Under the pieces are notes generated by a model. That model did not search any database. It was given only the letters and a program-made list of their open reading frames with translations, and had not been told where the DNA came from. This document shows positions 7,535 through 17,212 of a stretch of DNA of 59,625 nt, in pieces. How positions within the stretch are numbered: position 1 is the stretch's first letter; every line of letters starts with the position of its first letter. A program made the translations under genes and the position numbers. The DNA is from Spirochaeta sp. (GTDB lineage Bacteria; Spirochaetota; Spirochaetia; DSM-27196; Alkalispirochaetaceae). The DNA is taken from assembly GCA_007130865.1 (NCBI GenBank), contig SLRR01000266.1, forward strand, positions 1-59,625, in the 5' to 3' direction.

Positions 7535-8692
7535 TTATCCCCGTTCCGAAATCGGACGGATCTCCCGATCCACGTCACCGGTGTAGAGCGCTCTCGGGCG
7601 GAAGAGGCGCTGTTCCAGCTCCCGCTGCTCGAGGATATGCGAGAGCCACCCCGCCGCACGGGCGGCCGCAAAGATCGGTGTAAACAACGCGCTGGGAATA
7701 CCGAGTAGACGATATACCGCACCGGAGAAAAAGTCCACGTTGGGATATATCGGCTTCCCCTTCTCCTCCATTATGTCACGGAACGTCCGTTCCACCCCCT
7801 TGAGGATCCGAAGGTACCGATCGTCGCCGTTCTTCTCCGAGAGCTGTTCCAGGAATTCTTCCATCAGCACCGCCCGCGGGTCCTTTGCACGGTACACGCG
7901 ATGCCCCATGCCCATGACCTTTTCCTTGCGTTCGAGTTTGGTCCGGACATACTCTTCTACCCGGTCCGGGGTTCCGATCTCCTCCACCATCTCGATCACG
8001 CGCTCATTGGCGCCGCCGTGAAGACTGCCGTACAACGCTCCCATCGCGGCGGAGATGCTTGAATAGCACGTGCTCTGCGTACTGGCTACAACCCGTGCGG
8101 TGAACGTACTGGCGTTGAAGCTGTGTTCCGCGTGAAGCACAAAGCACTTGTCCATGATCTCTCCCTCGTCCTGGTCGGGCTCTTCACCGTGCAGCATGTA
8201 GAGGAAGTTGGCACCGTGGGAGAGATCGTCCCGGGGAGGAACGTAGTCCAGCCCGCTCCGGAAGCGATGCAGTGCGGCGATCACACCGGCGATCTGGGAT
8301 ACCTGGTGCAGCGTATCCCGGCAGTTGCAGTACATCGAATGGTGAATCTTGTGATCCACGTAACCACTGAGGTAGCTGATCACCGACTGCAGGAGTTCCA
8401 TCGGGTGTGAATCCGCGGGAAAGCTCCGGATCATATCAAGAATCGGCTTCTTCAGGGGGCGGCCTTCCCGCATGCGACGCCGAAAGTCCTGGAGCTGCTT
8501 CTCGGTAGGCAGTTCTCCGTTGAGCAGGAGGTACGTCACCTCCTCGTAATCCGCCACCTGAACAAGCCGATCGATCGGGTATCCCAGGTAGTACAGCGAT
8601 CCCTTCTCTCCGTCGATCTTGCAGATCCGGCTTTCCGCTGCGATAACACCTTCCAGACCCTTGTTGTACTGTATCTCGTCGTTTGTGCTCAT
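7535..8692 (-). CDS. gltA: Citrate synthase
   Basis: A 385-aa enzyme that condenses acetyl-CoA with oxaloacetate. The catalytic residues are visible: His in HAEHSFNAST, His in GMGHRVYR and Asp in PNVDFFSG. Its length fits the short, NADH-insensitive dimeric type rather than the 430-aa Gram-negative hexamer. A 2-methylcitrate synthase is the main alternative, but the position as last gene of a TCA operon favours citrate synthase. The ATG at 8692 has GAGGAG upstream, about ten bases away. The gene follows lpd after 24 bases. A GC-rich hairpin near 7505-7530 lacks a T-run, so the operon end is not clear. Confidence 0.92.
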   Translation of the reverse strand: MSTNDEIQYNKGLEGVIAAESRICKIDGEKGSLYYLGYPIDRLVQVADYEEVTYLLLNGELPTEKQLQDFRRRMREGRPLKKPILDMIRSFPADSHPMELLQSVISYLSGYVDHKIHHSMYCNCRDTLHQVSQIAGVIAALHRFRSGLDYVPPRDDLSHGANFLYMLHGEEPDQDEGEIMDKCFVLHAEHSFNASTFTARVVASTQSTCYSSISAAMGALYGSLHGGANERVIEMVEEIGTPDRVEEYVRTKLERKEKVMGMGHRVYRAKDPRAVLMEEFLEQLSEKNGDDRYLRILKGVERTFRDIMEEKGKPIYPNVDFFSGAVYRLLGIPSALFTPIFAAARAAGWLSHILEQRELEQRLFRPRALYTGDVDREIRPISERG

Positions 8693-8716
8693 CTTCTGTG
8701 TTCTCCTCAATTGCAC

Positions 8717-10201
8717 TCAGTTTTTTCCATGAATCATACGCCCCGCTACCCCCAGGGCCGCTTCCTTTACCGTTTCCGAAAGCGTGGGATGGGCGTGAAC
8801 GGTCCGGGCGATGTCCTCCGCGGACCCGCCGAACTCCATCACCGAAACGATCTCTGCGATCAGTTCACTCGCGGACGGTCCTACTACGTGGGCTCCGAGG
8901 ATCCGGTCCGTACGAGCGTCGGCGAGTACCCGGACCGAACCGACGGAGTTATCGATCGCCAGCGCGCGACCGTTCGCCGCAAAAGGACAGCTCCCCACCC
9001 GGAACTCCGTGCCGGCCGACTTGAGCTCGTCCTCGGTACGCCCTACCGAGGCCGCTTCCGGCTCGGTGTAAAGCACGTTGGGAACCGTCTCGTAGTTGAC
9101 GTGGCCTGCTTTACCTGCGATCAGTTCGGCCACGGCGATTCCCTCGTCCTCCGCTTTGTGCGCCAGCATCGGACCGCGCAGGATGTCACCGATCGCGCGA
9201 ATTCCCGCAACAGACGTGGAGAAATCGCGGTCCACTACGATTCGGCCCTGGTCGGTTTCCATGCCGAGCGCCGCGGGATCGAACCCTTCCAGGTTTGGTT
9301 TCCGTCCCACCGCCACCAGCACGCGGTCTCCCTCCAGAGTCAGGTCCGTACCGGACCTGTCCGTGGCGGTCACCGTTGCACGGTCGCGTTTCTTGCCGCT
9401 GCCTTTCCGAACTTTTACGCCGGTGACTTTCGTCTCCAGCATGAACTCTATCCCCTGCTTCTCCAGTTCCCTCTTCATCGTCCGCGCGACAGAGCTGTCC
9501 CAACCTGCCAGGATCTGCGGAAGCAGTTCCACCACCGTGACGCGCGCCCCGAGACGTCGCCACACGCTACCCAGTTCGAGCCCGATTACACCGCCGCCAA
9601 CGACTACGAGGTGGTCCGGCACCCGGTCGAACGCGAGCGCCCCCGTGGAATCGACTACCACCCGCCCGTCGAAGGGCATAAACGGCAACTCCACCGGTAC
9701 GGAGCCGGTGGCGAGCAGGATCGTTTTCCCCTTCAGGGTTACGGCTCGGGTAGTGCGCGAAGACTCGCCGGTTTTTTTGGCGCTCTTGTTGGCGCCATCC
9801 TCCGGGTCCACCGCTGTCACCTCCACGACTCCCGGCGCCGGCACGGTTCCGACCCCGTGGTGCACCGTGATCCTGTTGGCTTTCATCAGCGTCGCTACAC
9901 CGCCGGTCAGCTTCTTCACGACGCCATCCTTGCGCGCCATCATCGCCGCCAGGTCCAGTTTCGGCGCAGCTGCGGAAACGCCGTGTCGCGCCCCCTCATC
10001 CCGCACTTTAGCGAAGAACTCACTCGAATCGAGCAGCGCCTTGGAAGGGATACACCCCACGTTGAGACACGTTCCGCCCAGGGTTGGACGCTTTTCCACC
10101 ACCGCCGTTCGGAGTCCGAGTTGACTCGCCCGGATCGCCGCCACGTAACCGCCGGGGCCTCCGCCCAGAACTATCAGATCGTACGTATTCTCCACGGTCA
10201 C
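8717..10201 (-). CDS. lpd: Dihydrolipoyl dehydrogenase (E3)
   Basis: A 494-aa flavoprotein that reoxidises dihydrolipoamide with NAD. It shows the FAD-binding GGGPGGYVAAIRASQLG, the redox-active disulfide GGTCLNVGCIPSK, the NAD-binding GGGVIGLELGSVWRRLG, the second FAD motif AIGDI and the C-terminal active-site HAHPTLSE. A glycine/lysine-rich stretch at about residues 120-140 (EDGANKSAKKTGESS) is an insertion not usual for the family. The GTG start overlaps the sucB stop as GTGA, so it is coupled to the E2 gene and is the dedicated E3 of the 2-oxoglutarate dehydrogenase complex. Confidence 0.95.
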   Translation of the reverse strand: MTVENTYDLIVLGGGPGGYVAAIRASQLGLRTAVVEKRPTLGGTCLNVGCIPSKALLDSSEFFAKVRDEGARHGVSAAAPKLDLAAMMARKDGVVKKLTGGVATLMKANRITVHHGVGTVPAPGVVEVTAVDPEDGANKSAKKTGESSRTTRAVTLKGKTILLATGSVPVELPFMPFDGRVVVDSTGALAFDRVPDHLVVVGGGVIGLELGSVWRRLGARVTVVELLPQILAGWDSSVARTMKRELEKQGIEFMLETKVTGVKVRKGSGKKRDRATVTATDRSGTDLTLEGDRVLVAVGRKPNLEGFDPAALGMETDQGRIVVDRDFSTSVAGIRAIGDILRGPMLAHKAEDEGIAVAELIAGKAGHVNYETVPNVLYTEPEAASVGRTEDELKSAGTEFRVGSCPFAANGRALAIDNSVGSVRVLADARTDRILGAHVVGPSASELIAEIVSVMEFGGSAEDIARTVHAHPTLSETVKEAALGVAGRMIHGKN

Positions 10202-11442
10202 AACTCCAGAAGGATCTGCGTCGGATCCTCAACGGCACCCTTCACCCGGTTGAGAAAGCCGATCGCTTCCCGGCCGTCTATCACGCGGTGATCGTAGGTG
10301 AGCGCCAGGTACATCATCGGTCGGACCACGATCTCGTCATCCACCACTACCGGCCGTTTCTGAATCGAGTGCATTCCCATAACAGCCGTCTGTGGGGGAC
10401 TTGGAATCGGCGTGGAGAGCATGCTCCCGAAGACGCCGCCGTTGGTAATGGTAAACGTCCCGCCGCTGAACTCGTCCGGCATGATGCGCTTCTCCTTTGC
10501 ACGCGCGGCGAAGTCGACGATCCTCGCCTCTATCGCGGCAAACCCGAGGTTCTCCGCGTTCCGTATCACCGGGACGATCAAGCCACGGTCGGTGGAAATC
10601 GCCACCCCGATATTCTGATAGTGGTTGTAGACGATCTCCTCGCCCTCGATGTGGGCGTTGACCTCGGGAAACTCCTGAAGCGCCCGCTGCGCAGCTCTGA
10701 TGAAGAAACCCATGAAACCGAGCCGCGTGCCGTGCTGCTTCTCGAACTGTTCCTTGTAGGTGGTGCGGATCCGCATCACCGCGCTCATGTCCACCTCGTT
10801 GAACGTGGTAAGGTGCGCCGACTCCTGTTTACTCCGGACCAGGTTCTCCGCGATCCGCTTGCGCAGGGTGGTCATTTTGCGACGTTCCTGGGTACCGGGA
10901 GCAGCGGACGGCCCGGCCGCGGACGTCGCGGACGGTACTGCGCCGGAACCGGAGGCACTCGCGGCCGACCCGCGGCTATCCTGTTGCTTCAGGTAATCCT
11001 CCACATCGCCCTTGGTAAGCCGCCCATCCTTTCCGCCGGGTGGTACCGCGGCGAGCACCGTCGCCGCGTCCAGGTTGTGCTCGGACAGAACGCGCCGGAC
11101 CGCGGGAGATAACGGCGGGGCCTCTGTGTCGTGGTCACCCGTCACTGTCCCTGCCTTTGTATCGGCAGCGGCGTCAGCCTTTGTATCGGCCTTCGTATCC
11201 GCCGTCGCGTCGGTGTCTATCACCGCCACCACCGTGCCGATCTCCACCTCCTGGTCCGGTTCGGTGCGGATCTCCAGTTTTCCGGAACCCGGAGCGGGTA
11301 CGGGCATCGTGGCCTTGTCTGTCTCCAGTTCAAAGAGGTCTTCCCCCTCCTGCACGATCTCACCGTTTTGCTTGAACCAGGTGGCGAGTATCCCGCTCGT
11401 GACGGACTCTCCCACCTGGGGAACCTCGACGTTCAGCTTCAT
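10198..11442 (-). CDS. sucB: 2-oxoglutarate dehydrogenase E2, dihydrolipoyl succinyltransferase
   Basis: A 414-aa core subunit of the 2-oxoglutarate dehydrogenase complex. One lipoyl domain is at the N terminus, with the lipoylated Lys in ELETDKATMPVPAPGSG. A linker of repeated ADTKADTKADAAADTKA units follows, then an E3-binding domain (SPAVRRVLSEHNLDAATV), a second Ala/Ser-rich linker, and a catalytic domain ending in the HxxxDG motif YDHRVIDGREAIGFL. It is called SucB rather than a pyruvate E2 because it lies directly after sucA, sharing one base (TGATG) with the sucA stop. Confidence 0.95.
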   Translation of the reverse strand: MKLNVEVPQVGESVTSGILATWFKQNGEIVQEGEDLFELETDKATMPVPAPGSGKLEIRTEPDQEVEIGTVVAVIDTDATADTKADTKADAAADTKAGTVTGDHDTEAPPLSPAVRRVLSEHNLDAATVLAAVPPGGKDGRLTKGDVEDYLKQQDSRGSAASASGSGAVPSATSAAGPSAAPGTQERRKMTTLRKRIAENLVRSKQESAHLTTFNEVDMSAVMRIRTTYKEQFEKQHGTRLGFMGFFIRAAQRALQEFPEVNAHIEGEEIVYNHYQNIGVAISTDRGLIVPVIRNAENLGFAAIEARIVDFAARAKEKRIMPDEFSGGTFTITNGGVFGSMLSTPIPSPPQTAVMGMHSIQKRPVVVDDEIVVRPMMYLALTYDHRVIDGREAIGFLNRVKGAVEDPTQILLEL

Positions 11443-14267
11443 CAGTCATTATCTCCTTTGGTTTTCCTCGCCATGATCGCCTGGGACAGCAGAGCTTCAA
11501 GTTCCTCCAGATGCTGCCGGTATGATCCTGCCGCCGGGGAGGGGCTCGGTACGCGTCCCACGTACTCGATATTTTCCACGTCCATTATCTCCGCCAGGCG
11601 ATTCTGCACGAATCGCCAGGCGCCACGGTTGCGACTCTCCTCCTGGACCCAGAGGATTCGACGAGGCGTACCATAGGTTTGTACCACGCGTCGCAGTTCC
11701 TCCTCCGGCCACGGGTATAGCTGCTCAACCCGGACGATTGCGGTATCGTTAACTTTTCGCTCGACTCGGCGCGCGTCCAGGTCGTAGTAGACCTTACCGG
11801 AACAGAAGACCAGGGTATCCACTTTCTTCGGCTCACGGGGATCGGGGATCACCGTGCGGAACGATCCCCGGGTAAGTTCCTCCAGGGTTGACCGTGCGTC
11901 CTTGTGCCGCAGCAGACTCTTGGGGGACATCACCACCAGGGGCTTCCGAAAGGGCTGCAGCATCTGCCGGCGGAGCAGGTGGAAGAACTGCGCCGGTTCG
12001 GTAGCGTTCACCACCTGCATGTTGTTCTCCGCGCAGAGCTGCAGGAACCGTTCCAGGTGGGCGCTTGAGTGTTCCGGACCCTGTCCCTCGTATCCGTGGG
12101 GCAAAAGCATCACCAGGCCGGAGTAACGGTACCACTTGCTCTCGCTGGAGGAGATGAACTGGTCGATTATCACCTGCGCACCGTTCACGAAGTCCCCGAA
12201 CTGCGCCTCCCAGACCACAAGAATATCCGGTTGCGCCAGGGAGTAGCCGTACTCAAACCCCAGTACGGAAAACTCCGAGAGCGGACTGTCGTACACGGAA
12301 AACGTTCCCTGCCTGGGGGCCACTCGCTTGAGCGGGGTAAAGTACTCCGGTTTGTCGGCTTTGGAGTCCCACCACTCCGCATGGCGGTGACTGAACGTAC
12401 CTCGTCCGGAGTCCTCGCCACTCAGACGGATCGAATACCCCTCTTCCAGGAGCGACGCCATCGCCAGAGCTTCGGCGAATCCCCAGTCGATGTCCCGACC
12501 GGTCTCAACCATCTTCCGCCGTTCCTTCACCAGGCGCTGCACCTTCCTGTGCAGGTGGAAACCCTCGGGCTCCGTGGTCAGCACCTTCCCCAGGCGAAGA
12601 AGCCGATCTCTGTCTACTCCGGTCTCGATCGGATCAAAGGAATACTTCTTCTGGAACCGTGTCCAGTCGCCTACCTCCAGTGAATCGTCCCCCTTGGGCC
12701 GGTACTTCGGAGATTTCGCCATCTCAAGCTGGTCCTTGAGTACTCCCCGATATTTCTCGCGAAACGCGTCCTGGTCCTCCAGGGACCAGACACCTTCGCC
12801 GGCGATCTTCCGGCCGTACACGGTGGGAGCACTCGGGTGGTTCTTGATCAGCTTGTACATGATCGGATGCGTAAAGGAAGGTTCATCCGCCTCGTTGTGA
12901 CCCAGGCGGCGGTAGCAGACGATGTCCACCACCGCATCGTATCCGAACTTCTGCCGCCACCGGATCGCCAGGTCGATCGCCCGTACCACCGCCTCCGGAT
13001 CGTCCCCGTTGGCGTGGAATATCGGAACCTGGAGACCTTTTGCCACATCCGTAGGAAAGAACGTGCTCCGCGAGTCCCGTGACGCCGTGGTGAATCCGAT
13101 CTGGTTGTTCACGATGATGTGGATCGTACCGCCCGTGCGATACCCCTTGAGCTGACTCAGGTTGAACGTTTCCGCTACCACTCCCTGGCCGCTGAACGCG
13201 GCGTCTCCATGGATGAGAACGGGTACCACCTTTTTGCGGTTGAAATCCCCGTACCGGCGCTGCGTCCCCCGCGCCTTCCCCTCCACCACGGGATCCACCG
13301 CTTCCAGGTGGCTCGGGTTTGCTACGAGCGAGATATGGATGCGGCGTCCGCTCTTTTTGTCCACGTAGTCAAAACTGTGTCCCAGGTGGTACTTCACATC
13401 CCCGGTGCCACCGTACTCGTGAGGCTGTTCCGCATCGATGAACTTCGAGAACGTCTCCACCGCGGGTTTTCGCATCGCGTTGGTGAATACGTTGAGCCGT
13501 CCCCGGTGGGCCATTCCGACCACAATCTCCTTTACGTTGTGATCGGCCGCGCTGTAGATCAGGTAGTGCAGCGCAGGTATCAGTCCCTCGCCTCCTTCCA
13601 GGCTGAACCGCTTCTGACCCACGAAGTTGCGATGCACGAAATTCTCAAACTCTTCCGCCTTGATCAGGTCTTTCTGAAACCGGATCTTCTCCTCCGGGAG
13701 CCAGTCCCGACGGTGCTGCTCCCGCTCGATTTTCTTCAGAAGCCACCGGCGCATTGTGTAGTTGTAGATATGCATGAACTCCGTACCCAGGTGCGACAGG
13801 TAGGTTTCCTGCACCCGACGGAGTATCTCCCGGAGCGGCGCCGGGCTCGGCTCAAAATACCCTCCCGTATCAAAGAAGGTGTCCATGTCCGATTCATCCA
13901 GACCCCAGGACTCGGGAGAAAGTTTATCCACAACCCCCTCAACCATGATCCGCATATAGCGCATCGCCGGTGTTTCATAGGTGCCCAGGGGGTTTGTGTC
14001 CGCGTAAACCGCACCGATCTCTCGGTACGCCCGCAGGAGATTGATTACCGCGGTCTGCTTTCGCGCGTGCTCCAGGTGTTCATCACACCCGTCGACGGTA
14101 TCCGGCGGAACTCCCCTGGCGGCGCTCCACGGGACGACTGCCGACTTTCCGGCTTCCGAGGCCTCCAGGCCCTGAAAATACGCCCGCCATTCCGGAGGCA
14201 CCGTCTCCGGGTCATCACGCCACGCCTCAAAGAGCTCCTCCACGTACCCGGTATTCTCTGTTTCCAT
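11442..14267 (-). CDS. sucA: 2-oxoglutarate dehydrogenase E1
   Basis: A 941-aa thiamine-diphosphate enzyme that decarboxylates 2-oxoglutarate and reductively succinylates the E2 lipoyl group. It starts with the typical short N-terminal helix (YVEELFEAWRDDPETVPPEWRAYF). Further family motifs are GMAHRGRLNVF, the cofactor-binding HGDAAFSGQGVVAETFNLS, CYRRLGHNEADEP and the C-terminal PHGYEGQGPEHSS. Length matches E. coli SucA. The ATG at 14267 has only a weak purine stretch upstream. The presence of this enzyme points to an oxidative TCA cycle, which is notable because many spirochaetes are fermenters. Confidence 0.96.
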   Translation of the reverse strand: METENTGYVEELFEAWRDDPETVPPEWRAYFQGLEASEAGKSAVVPWSAARGVPPDTVDGCDEHLEHARKQTAVINLLRAYREIGAVYADTNPLGTYETPAMRYMRIMVEGVVDKLSPESWGLDESDMDTFFDTGGYFEPSPAPLREILRRVQETYLSHLGTEFMHIYNYTMRRWLLKKIEREQHRRDWLPEEKIRFQKDLIKAEEFENFVHRNFVGQKRFSLEGGEGLIPALHYLIYSAADHNVKEIVVGMAHRGRLNVFTNAMRKPAVETFSKFIDAEQPHEYGGTGDVKYHLGHSFDYVDKKSGRRIHISLVANPSHLEAVDPVVEGKARGTQRRYGDFNRKKVVPVLIHGDAAFSGQGVVAETFNLSQLKGYRTGGTIHIIVNNQIGFTTASRDSRSTFFPTDVAKGLQVPIFHANGDDPEAVVRAIDLAIRWRQKFGYDAVVDIVCYRRLGHNEADEPSFTHPIMYKLIKNHPSAPTVYGRKIAGEGVWSLEDQDAFREKYRGVLKDQLEMAKSPKYRPKGDDSLEVGDWTRFQKKYSFDPIETGVDRDRLLRLGKVLTTEPEGFHLHRKVQRLVKERRKMVETGRDIDWGFAEALAMASLLEEGYSIRLSGEDSGRGTFSHRHAEWWDSKADKPEYFTPLKRVAPRQGTFSVYDSPLSEFSVLGFEYGYSLAQPDILVVWEAQFGDFVNGAQVIIDQFISSSESKWYRYSGLVMLLPHGYEGQGPEHSSAHLERFLQLCAENNMQVVNATEPAQFFHLLRRQMLQPFRKPLVVMSPKSLLRHKDARSTLEELTRGSFRTVIPDPREPKKVDTLVFCSGKVYYDLDARRVERKVNDTAIVRVEQLYPWPEEELRRVVQTYGTPRRILWVQEESRNRGAWRFVQNRLAEIMDVENIEYVGRVPSPSPAAGSYRQHLEELEALLSQAIMARKTKGDND

Positions 14268-14342
14268 CTCGTTATTCCGTCTTTCCCCTTCCTCTGATGA
14301 CCTCCGGCGGTCACGGAGACGCGCCGACGGAAGTCACCGTGC

Positions 14343-15209
14343 TCAGAGTTTGTCTTTCAGGAGTCCCGGGATCTCGTCGGGCTTGCTCGCCACGGGAACT
14401 CCCGCGTCCTCAAAAGCCTGCACCTTGGCCTCGGGCGTCCCTTTGCCGCCGGAAATGATCGCCCCGGCGTGACCCATACGCTTGCCGGGAGGCGCGGTGC
14501 GACCGGAGATGAATCCCACCACCGGTTTGGACACGCGGCTCCGTATGAATTCCGCCGCCTGCTCCTCGTCGTCACCGCCGATCTCACCGATCACCACCAC
14601 TCCTGCGGTATCAGGATCCGCTTCAAATAGTTCCAGGGCGTCGATGAAGTTGGTACCGATTACAGGGTCTCCGCCGATACCGATGCACGTGGACTGCCCC
14701 ATTCCTGCGTTGGTCAGGTTGTAGACCACCTCGTAGGTAAGCGTACCGGAACGGGATATGACACCGATATTTCCCGGCTTGTGGATGTGGTAGGGCATGA
14801 TTCCGATCTTACACTTGCCCGGGCTGATCAGACCCGGACAGTTGGGGCCGATCATCCGCAGACCCCGGGACCGGACGTAATGGTACGCCTCCAGCATCTC
14901 CAGGACGGGTACACCCTCGGTTATCGTGATGATCAGGGGAATATCCGCGTCGGCCGCCTCTTTCACCGCCGCCGCGGCGAAACGGGCCGGCACGAAGATC
15001 ACCGTCGCATCGATACGGTGGTCCTTCTGCGCATCGATCACGCTATCGTAGACCGGGATCTCGTCCAGTTTTTTTCCACCCTTGCCGGGCGTGACGCCCG
15101 CCACGATCTTCGTCCCGTCCCGGACCATCTGCCGGGCGTGAAAAGATCCATCCCGCCCGGTGATACCCTGCACCAGAACGTTCGTTTTTTCGTCGATAAG
15201 AATGCTCAT
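14343..15209 (-). CDS. sucD: Succinyl-CoA synthetase alpha subunit
   Basis: A 288-aa subunit that forms the CoA- and phosphohistidine-bearing half of succinyl-CoA synthetase. It has the CoA-binding Rossmann start ([16 protein letters not shown]), [11 protein letters not shown] and the active-site His in [13 protein letters not shown]. The ATG at 15209 has GGGAG seven bases upstream. It lies 12 bases after sucC and 75 bases before sucA, so all are likely on one transcript. Residues 1-288 cover the whole family length. Confidence 0.96.
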   Translation of the reverse strand: MSILIDEKTNVLVQGITGRDGSFHARQMVRDGTKIVAGVTPGKGGKKLDEIPVYDSVIDAQKDHRIDATVIFVPARFAAAAVKEAADADIPLIITITEGVPVLEMLEAYHYVRSRGLRMIGPNCPGLISPGKCKIGIMPYHIHKPGNIGVISRSGTLTYEVVYNLTNAGMGQSTCIGIGGDPVIGTNFIDALELFEADPDTAGVVVIGEIGGDDEEQAAEFIRSRVSKPVVGFISGRTAPPGKRMGHAGAIISGGKGTPEAKVQAFEDAGVPVASKPDEIPGLLKDKL

Positions 15210-15221
15210 CTTGCCGCTCCC

Positions 15222-16361
15222 TTACTGCTGCGCCACGACGCTCTGCACCGCTTCACTGAGATCGCTTCCCACGACGAAGCCCTTCTCTTCGAGCAGGCGA
15301 CGTCCCTCTTCCTGGTTGGTTCCTACCAGGCGGATAACCAGGGGAACCTTGATCTCGATCTGATCGGTAGCCATGATGATTCCCCGGGCGATATCGTCGC
15401 ACCGGGTAATTCCGCCGAAGATATTGATCAGGATCGCTTTGACCCTGGGATTCCGCAGAATGATCCGGATGGCCTGGAGCACTTTCTCCGGGTTGGAGCT
15501 GCCCCCCACGTCGAGAAAGTTTGCGGGATTACCGCCGTACAGCTTGACGATATCCATCGTAGCCATCGCCAGGCCCGCACCGTTCACAATGCACCCGATC
15601 TCACCGTCCATGCTGACGAAGCTCAGGCCGTACTGCTTGGCGTCGATTTCGTCCTGGCTGTACTCTTCCGGATTCTTCAGCTCCTCCAGGTCGGGATGCT
15701 TGTAGAGCGCGTTGTCGTCGAAGTTGATCTTGGCGTCCAGAGCAGAGAGCGTATTCGCGTCCACCAGGGCGTAAGGGTTGATCTCTACCAGCGACGCGTC
15801 CTTCTCCGTGAAAAGGCGGTAGAGCCGACGCACGGTGTCGGTTGCCTGCTCCACCAGAACCGGTTTCTCGAACACGTCGGTCAGAACCTGCTGCAGCTTC
15901 CGCTGAACCGCGGGAGCATCGATTCCATCGATGATATCGATCGGGAACTTGATGATCTTGTCCGGATCGGTTACGGCGAGCTCCTCAATGTCGACACCGC
16001 CTTCCTTGGTCACCATGAGGATAATCTTCTTGCTGCCCCGGTCCATGATCAGACCGATGTAGTACTCCTTCAGGATCTCCGCGGCCGGCGCGATCAGCAC
16101 CTTTTCCACCGTCTCGCCCTTGATATCCATACCGAGGATCGCCCGGGCGTGTTTCTCCGCTTCCTCGGCACTCTTTGCGAGCTTGACACCACCGGCTTTC
16201 CCGCGCCCGCCGACAAGGACCTGAGCCTTGACTACGACTGATCCGCCCAGGCGGCGGGCTGCCTCGGCGGACCGGGCCGGGTCGCTCACCACCTCCTGAT
16301 CCTGTACGGGGATCCCCGCCTCCCGGAAGAGTTCCTTTGCCTGGTACTCGTGAATTTTCAT
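15222..16361 (-). CDS. sucC: Succinyl-CoA synthetase beta subunit
   Basis: A 379-aa ATP-grasp protein that binds the nucleotide and, with SucD, makes ATP or GTP from succinyl-CoA. The N terminus (MKIHEYQAKELFREAGIPV) and KAQVLVGGRGKAGGVKLAKS are typical, as are LVEINPYALV and the C-terminal CoA-ligase motif INIFGGITRCDDIA. The start codon is preceded by a GGGG stretch about eight bases away. It follows sdhB after 14 bases. Confidence 0.96.
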   Translation of the reverse strand: MKIHEYQAKELFREAGIPVQDQEVVSDPARSAEAARRLGGSVVVKAQVLVGGRGKAGGVKLAKSAEEAEKHARAILGMDIKGETVEKVLIAPAAEILKEYYIGLIMDRGSKKIILMVTKEGGVDIEELAVTDPDKIIKFPIDIIDGIDAPAVQRKLQQVLTDVFEKPVLVEQATDTVRRLYRLFTEKDASLVEINPYALVDANTLSALDAKINFDDNALYKHPDLEELKNPEEYSQDEIDAKQYGLSFVSMDGEIGCIVNGAGLAMATMDIVKLYGGNPANFLDVGGSSNPEKVLQAIRIILRNPRVKAILINIFGGITRCDDIARGIIMATDQIEIKVPLVIRLVGTNQEEGRRLLEEKGFVVGSDLSEAVQSVVAQQ

Positions 16362-16375
16362 CCGTTTCGCCCCTG

Positions 16376-17131
16376 TTACCCTTTCTTTGGTTCCGCGGTT
16401 TTCTCACCGCGTTGTTCCCGGTACTTCTTGATCTCCCGCTTGGTAAGGTTGATCAGCTTGGTGATCTTGATATCCCGCGGGCAAACGCGAGTGCACTCAA
16501 AGTGGCTCTCACAAGGCCACACACCGTTCTCCGTGTCCAGCGCGTCCAGACGAGGCGCGAGTCCCGCGTCACGACTGTCGTAGACAAACCGTGCCGCCGC
16601 GACGATCGCCTGCGGACCGAGGAACTCCGGGTTCTTGTCCAGGATCGGGCACGCGGAGTAACAAGCGGCGCAGTTGATGCATTTTGTCGCCTCGTCAAAG
16701 AGGGCCCGCTCCTCGGGAGACTGCAGATACTCGCCCCGCTCCGGAACCTCCGCGCGGGGTACGAAGTAGGGTTTCACGGAACGGAACTTCTCAAAAAAGC
16801 GCCCCTGGTCCACCATCAGGTCCTTCTGGACCGGCAGGTGCCGCAGGGGCTCGATCTCTACAGTCGCTCCGTCGGATTCGCTCTCCAGGAGGTCCTGGAA
16901 GAGCGTCTTGCAGGCAAGCTTCTCCTTACCGTTGATACGCATCGCGTCCGATCCGCACACGCCGTGGGCACAGCTTCGGCGGTATCCCAGGGTGCCGTCC
17001 TGGTTCTGGGTGATATCCATCAGTGCGTCCAGAACCCGGTCCGTGGGCTTCACCTCCACGCTGTACTCCCGGACGTGCGGCTCTTTGTCCGTCTCGGGAT
17101 TGAATCGTTTGATCGCCATGGTAACGTTCAT
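16376..17131 (-). CDS. sdhB: Succinate dehydrogenase iron-sulfur subunit
   Basis: A 251-aa electron-transfer subunit. The [2Fe-2S] site is RRSCAHGVCGSDAM plus LACKT, with Asp in the third ligand position as in E. coli SdhB. The [4Fe-4S] and [3Fe-4S] sites are CINCAACYSACP and CESHFECTRVCPRDI. The ATG at 17131 has AAGGA seven bases upstream; the open frame extends to 17206 but begins with unrelated basic residues. It follows sdhA after 81 bases. It would pass electrons from the SdhA FAD to a membrane quinone site, yet no sdhC or sdhD gene lies in this window. Confidence 0.94.
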   Translation of the reverse strand: MNVTMAIKRFNPETDKEPHVREYSVEVKPTDRVLDALMDITQNQDGTLGYRRSCAHGVCGSDAMRINGKEKLACKTLFQDLLESESDGATVEIEPLRHLPVQKDLMVDQGRFFEKFRSVKPYFVPRAEVPERGEYLQSPEERALFDEATKCINCAACYSACPILDKNPEFLGPQAIVAAARFVYDSRDAGLAPRLDALDTENGVWPCESHFECTRVCPRDIKITKLINLTKREIKKYREQRGEKTAEPKKG

Positions 17132-17212
17132 TGTCCGGTCCTTTCCTTTCTCATAATCCATCTCCGTGCGCCGGCGGACCAGCTGATGTGGCGGCCCGCT
17201 TCGCACTTCGGC

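Noticed and set aside
8711-10291. A 526-codon open frame opposite lpd
   Set aside because: It is exactly antisense to a certain gene. Its protein is rich in Arg, His and Pro with no motif; such frames are common opposite GC-rich genes.
13119-14297. A 392-codon open frame opposite sucA
   Set aside because: Antisense shadow of the E1 gene with no ribosome site and no recognisable domain.
14781-16241. A 486-codon open frame opposite sucD and sucC
   Set aside because: It spans the junction of two well-supported genes and has composition typical of antisense frames.
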